DNA from: Pseudomonas botevensis
Lineage (GTDB): Bacteria; Pseudomonadota; Gammaproteobacteria; Pseudomonadales; Pseudomonadaceae
Direction: 5' to 3'
Assembly (NCBI RefSeq): GCF_019145475.1
Contig: NZ_JAHTKI010000003.1
Location: 124,001 to 188,000 of the forward strand
Length of the DNA stretch: 64,000 nt
The translations under genes were made by a program, and so were the position numbers. How positions within the stretch are numbered: the first letter of the stretch is position 1; every line of letters starts with the position of its first letter. This document shows, in pieces, positions 62,720 through 64,000 of this stretch. The notes below the pieces were generated by a model, which was given only the letters and a program-made list of their open reading frames with translations, ran no database searches and had not been told where the DNA came from.

Positions 62720-64000
62720 TTAACGGAACGGCGGCTCGTCGAAGCTGCGCAGTTTGCGCGAGTGCAGCGAGTTGAGTTCGGTGCGCAGCAGATCCACCGC
62801 TTCGATACCGATCTTCAAATGCTGGCTGACCGCGCGCTCGTAGAACGCGTTGGCCGAGCCCGGCAGTTTGATTTCGCTGTGCAGCGGCTTGTCGGAAACG
62901 CAAAGCAACGTGCCGTACGGCACTCGCAGGCGATAACCCTGGGCGGCGATGGTGCCACTTTCCATGTCCACCGCCACGGCGCGGGACAGGTTGATCAGCG
63001 GACGCTCCTGAGCCCAGCGCAACTCCCAGTTACGGTCGTCGTAGGTCAGCACGGTGCCGGTACGCAGGCGTTTTTTCAGGTCGTCGCCCTTCTCGCCGGT
63101 GATGTTCGCCGCAGCCTGCTGAAGTGCGAGCTGCACTTCGGCCAGCGCCGGGATCGGGATGTTCGGCGGCACCACCCGGTCGAGAATCCCGTCACGGCGC
63201 ATGTAAGCGTGGGCCAGCACGTAGTCGCCGATGGTCTGCGACTGACGCAGGCCACCACAGTGACCGATCATCAGCCAGCAATGCGGACGCAGCACCGCCA
63301 GGTGGTCAGTGATGTTCTTGGCGTTGGAAGGGCCGACGCCAATGTTGATCAACGTCACACCATGGCCATCGCTGGCGATCAGGTGATACGCCGGCATCTG
63401 GTAGCGGTGCCAGACCACCCCGGCGGCAATCGCCGAAGCTTCGCCGTGGTCCATGGTCTTTTCGATGATCACGTTGCCCGGCAGCACCATGCGCACGAAA
63501 CGCGGGTCTTTGCGCAGTTGTTCCAGGCCATGGACGATGAACTGGTCGACGTAGCGATGATAGTTGGTCAGCAGGATCCACGGCTGCACATGCCGCCAGT
63601 CGCTGCCGGTGTAATGCACCAGTCGGCGCAGGGAGAAATCCACCCGCGCCGCGTCGAACAGCGCCAGCGGCAATGGGTCGGTGTTTTCCCAGTCGTAGAG
63701 GCCGTCGGCGATGCCATCGGTGGCGGCGGACAGGTCGGTACTCGGGAACACCCGCGCCAGCACGGCAGCGGTGACGCCGGAACCGGCCAGTTCATCGCCC
63801 TGCTCGACCACGTATGGATACGGAATGTTCTGCTCGCTGACGCCGACTTCCACGGTCACGGTGAAGTCGTGCATCAGCGGCGTCAGTTGTTCCAGCAGGT
63901 ATTTGCCGAAGGCCTTCGGGTGGGTGACGGTCACGCTGTAGGTGCCCGGCAACTGCACCTTGGCGTAGGCGCGGGTGGTCTGCGGGACTTCGCCCTGGCA
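62720..64000 (-). CDS. amn: AMP nucleosidase, 5' end beyond the window
   Basis: 426 codons visible; the reading frame continues past the right edge, where residues CQGEVPQTTRAYAKV precede QLPGTYSVTVTHPKAF. Purine phosphorylase-like domain: INIGVGPSNAKNITDHLAVL, MIGHCGGLRQSQTIGDY and VAVDMESGTIAAQGYRL. Splits AMP to adenine and ribose 5-phosphate. About 60-80 N-terminal residues are missing, judged from the usual length (~490). Confidence 0.93.
   Translation of the reverse strand, partial: CQGEVPQTTRAYAKVQLPGTYSVTVTHPKAFGKYLLEQLTPLMHDFTVTVEVGVSEQNIPYPYVVEQGDELAGSGVTAAVLARVFPSTDLSAATDGIADGLYDWENTDPLPLALFDAARVDFSLRRLVHYTGSDWRHVQPWILLTNYHRYVDQFIVHGLEQLRKDPRFVRMVLPGNVIIEKTMDHGEASAIAAGVVWHRYQMPAYHLIASDGHGVTLINIGVGPSNAKNITDHLAVLRPHCWLMIGHCGGLRQSQTIGDYVLAHAYMRRDGILDRVVPPNIPIPALAEVQLALQQAAANITGEKGDDLKKRLRTGTVLTYDDRNWELRWAQERPLINLSRAVAVDMESGTIAAQGYRLRVPYGTLLCVSDKPLHSEIKLPGSANAFYERAVSQHLKIGIEAVDLLRTELNSLHSRKLRSFDEPPFR

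Noticed and set aside
1..64000. tRNA, rRNA genes or insertion sequences
   Set aside because: None found by eye: no tRNA cloverleaf with a recognisable TψC arm, no rRNA segment and no transposase other than the tyrosine recombinases. A tRNAscan-SE and ISfinder run would settle it.

Overview
The window looks like a piece of a fluorescent-group Pseudomonas chromosome. Pointers are the high G+C coding sequence, the Pseudomonas-type REP elements (GAGCGGGCTTGCTCGCGA and its variants), PcaR-like boxes, and a gene set typical of the genus (rhlE, tesB, hrpB, amn, DUF2076, DUF2788, Lrp and LysR regulators). All calls come from reading the sequence; no database search was run.

Layout. 1-6.8 kb: a quinate/shikimate-to-protocatechuate module: a LysR regulator, aroQ, aroE, a TetR regulator, the fused dehydroshikimate dehydratase quiC and an MFS importer. 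Two promoters in it share a palindromic operator-like element and PcaR-type boxes. 6.8-22.7 kb: ordinary core genes (EamA exporters, IclR and Lrp regulators, a zinc metallopeptidase, an alpha/beta hydrolase, a HAD phosphatase, tesB, GNAT, an HDAC-like amidohydrolase, a flavoprotein, rhlE, a DEDDh exonuclease with a NYN protein, DUF2076, a YciC-like protein, an EEP hydrolase). 22.7-29.7 kb: a NitT/TauT-type ABC importer, an omega-aminotransferase, a PuuC-like aldehyde dehydrogenase and a LysR regulator, suggesting uptake and breakdown of an amine or omega-amino acid.

29.7-39.1 kb: eight co-directional, mostly overlapping or closely spaced genes that I read as an uncharacterised biosynthetic cluster for a modified aromatic amino acid or dipeptide. 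In transcription order they are an Fe/2-oxoglutarate dioxygenase, an MIO-type aromatic amino acid lyase/aminomutase with an unusual Thr-Ser-Gly cofactor motif, a HisC-like aminotransferase, an AlaX-type tRNA-editing protein (candidate self-protection), an HTH regulator, a GlcD/DLD-type flavin oxidase, an ATP-grasp ligase and an MFS exporter. A divergent aroP aromatic amino acid permease follows.

40.9-55.0 kb: an accessory defence region inserted into the 3' end of hrpB. The native last codons of hrpB are stranded 14 kb away beside aroP with hrpB's own terminator. A second, divergent copy of the same tail lies in the middle, so at least two elements have accreted at one site. The aroP-proximal element carries a Septu-like ATPase/HNH pair. 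The hrpB-proximal element carries a protein with a sigma-region-4-like segment and a C-terminal HNH domain, a retron-type reverse transcriptase fused to a Toprim domain, and an operon of three large tyrosine recombinases plus a small coiled-coil protein that probably moves the element. These genes are visibly richer in A+T than the host genes.

55-64 kb: core genes again: hrpB with a substituted C-terminus, a lipoprotein, a cation diffusion facilitator, a DUF6515-like protein, a second lipoprotein, an Lrp regulator, DUF2788, rluE, and amn running off the right edge.
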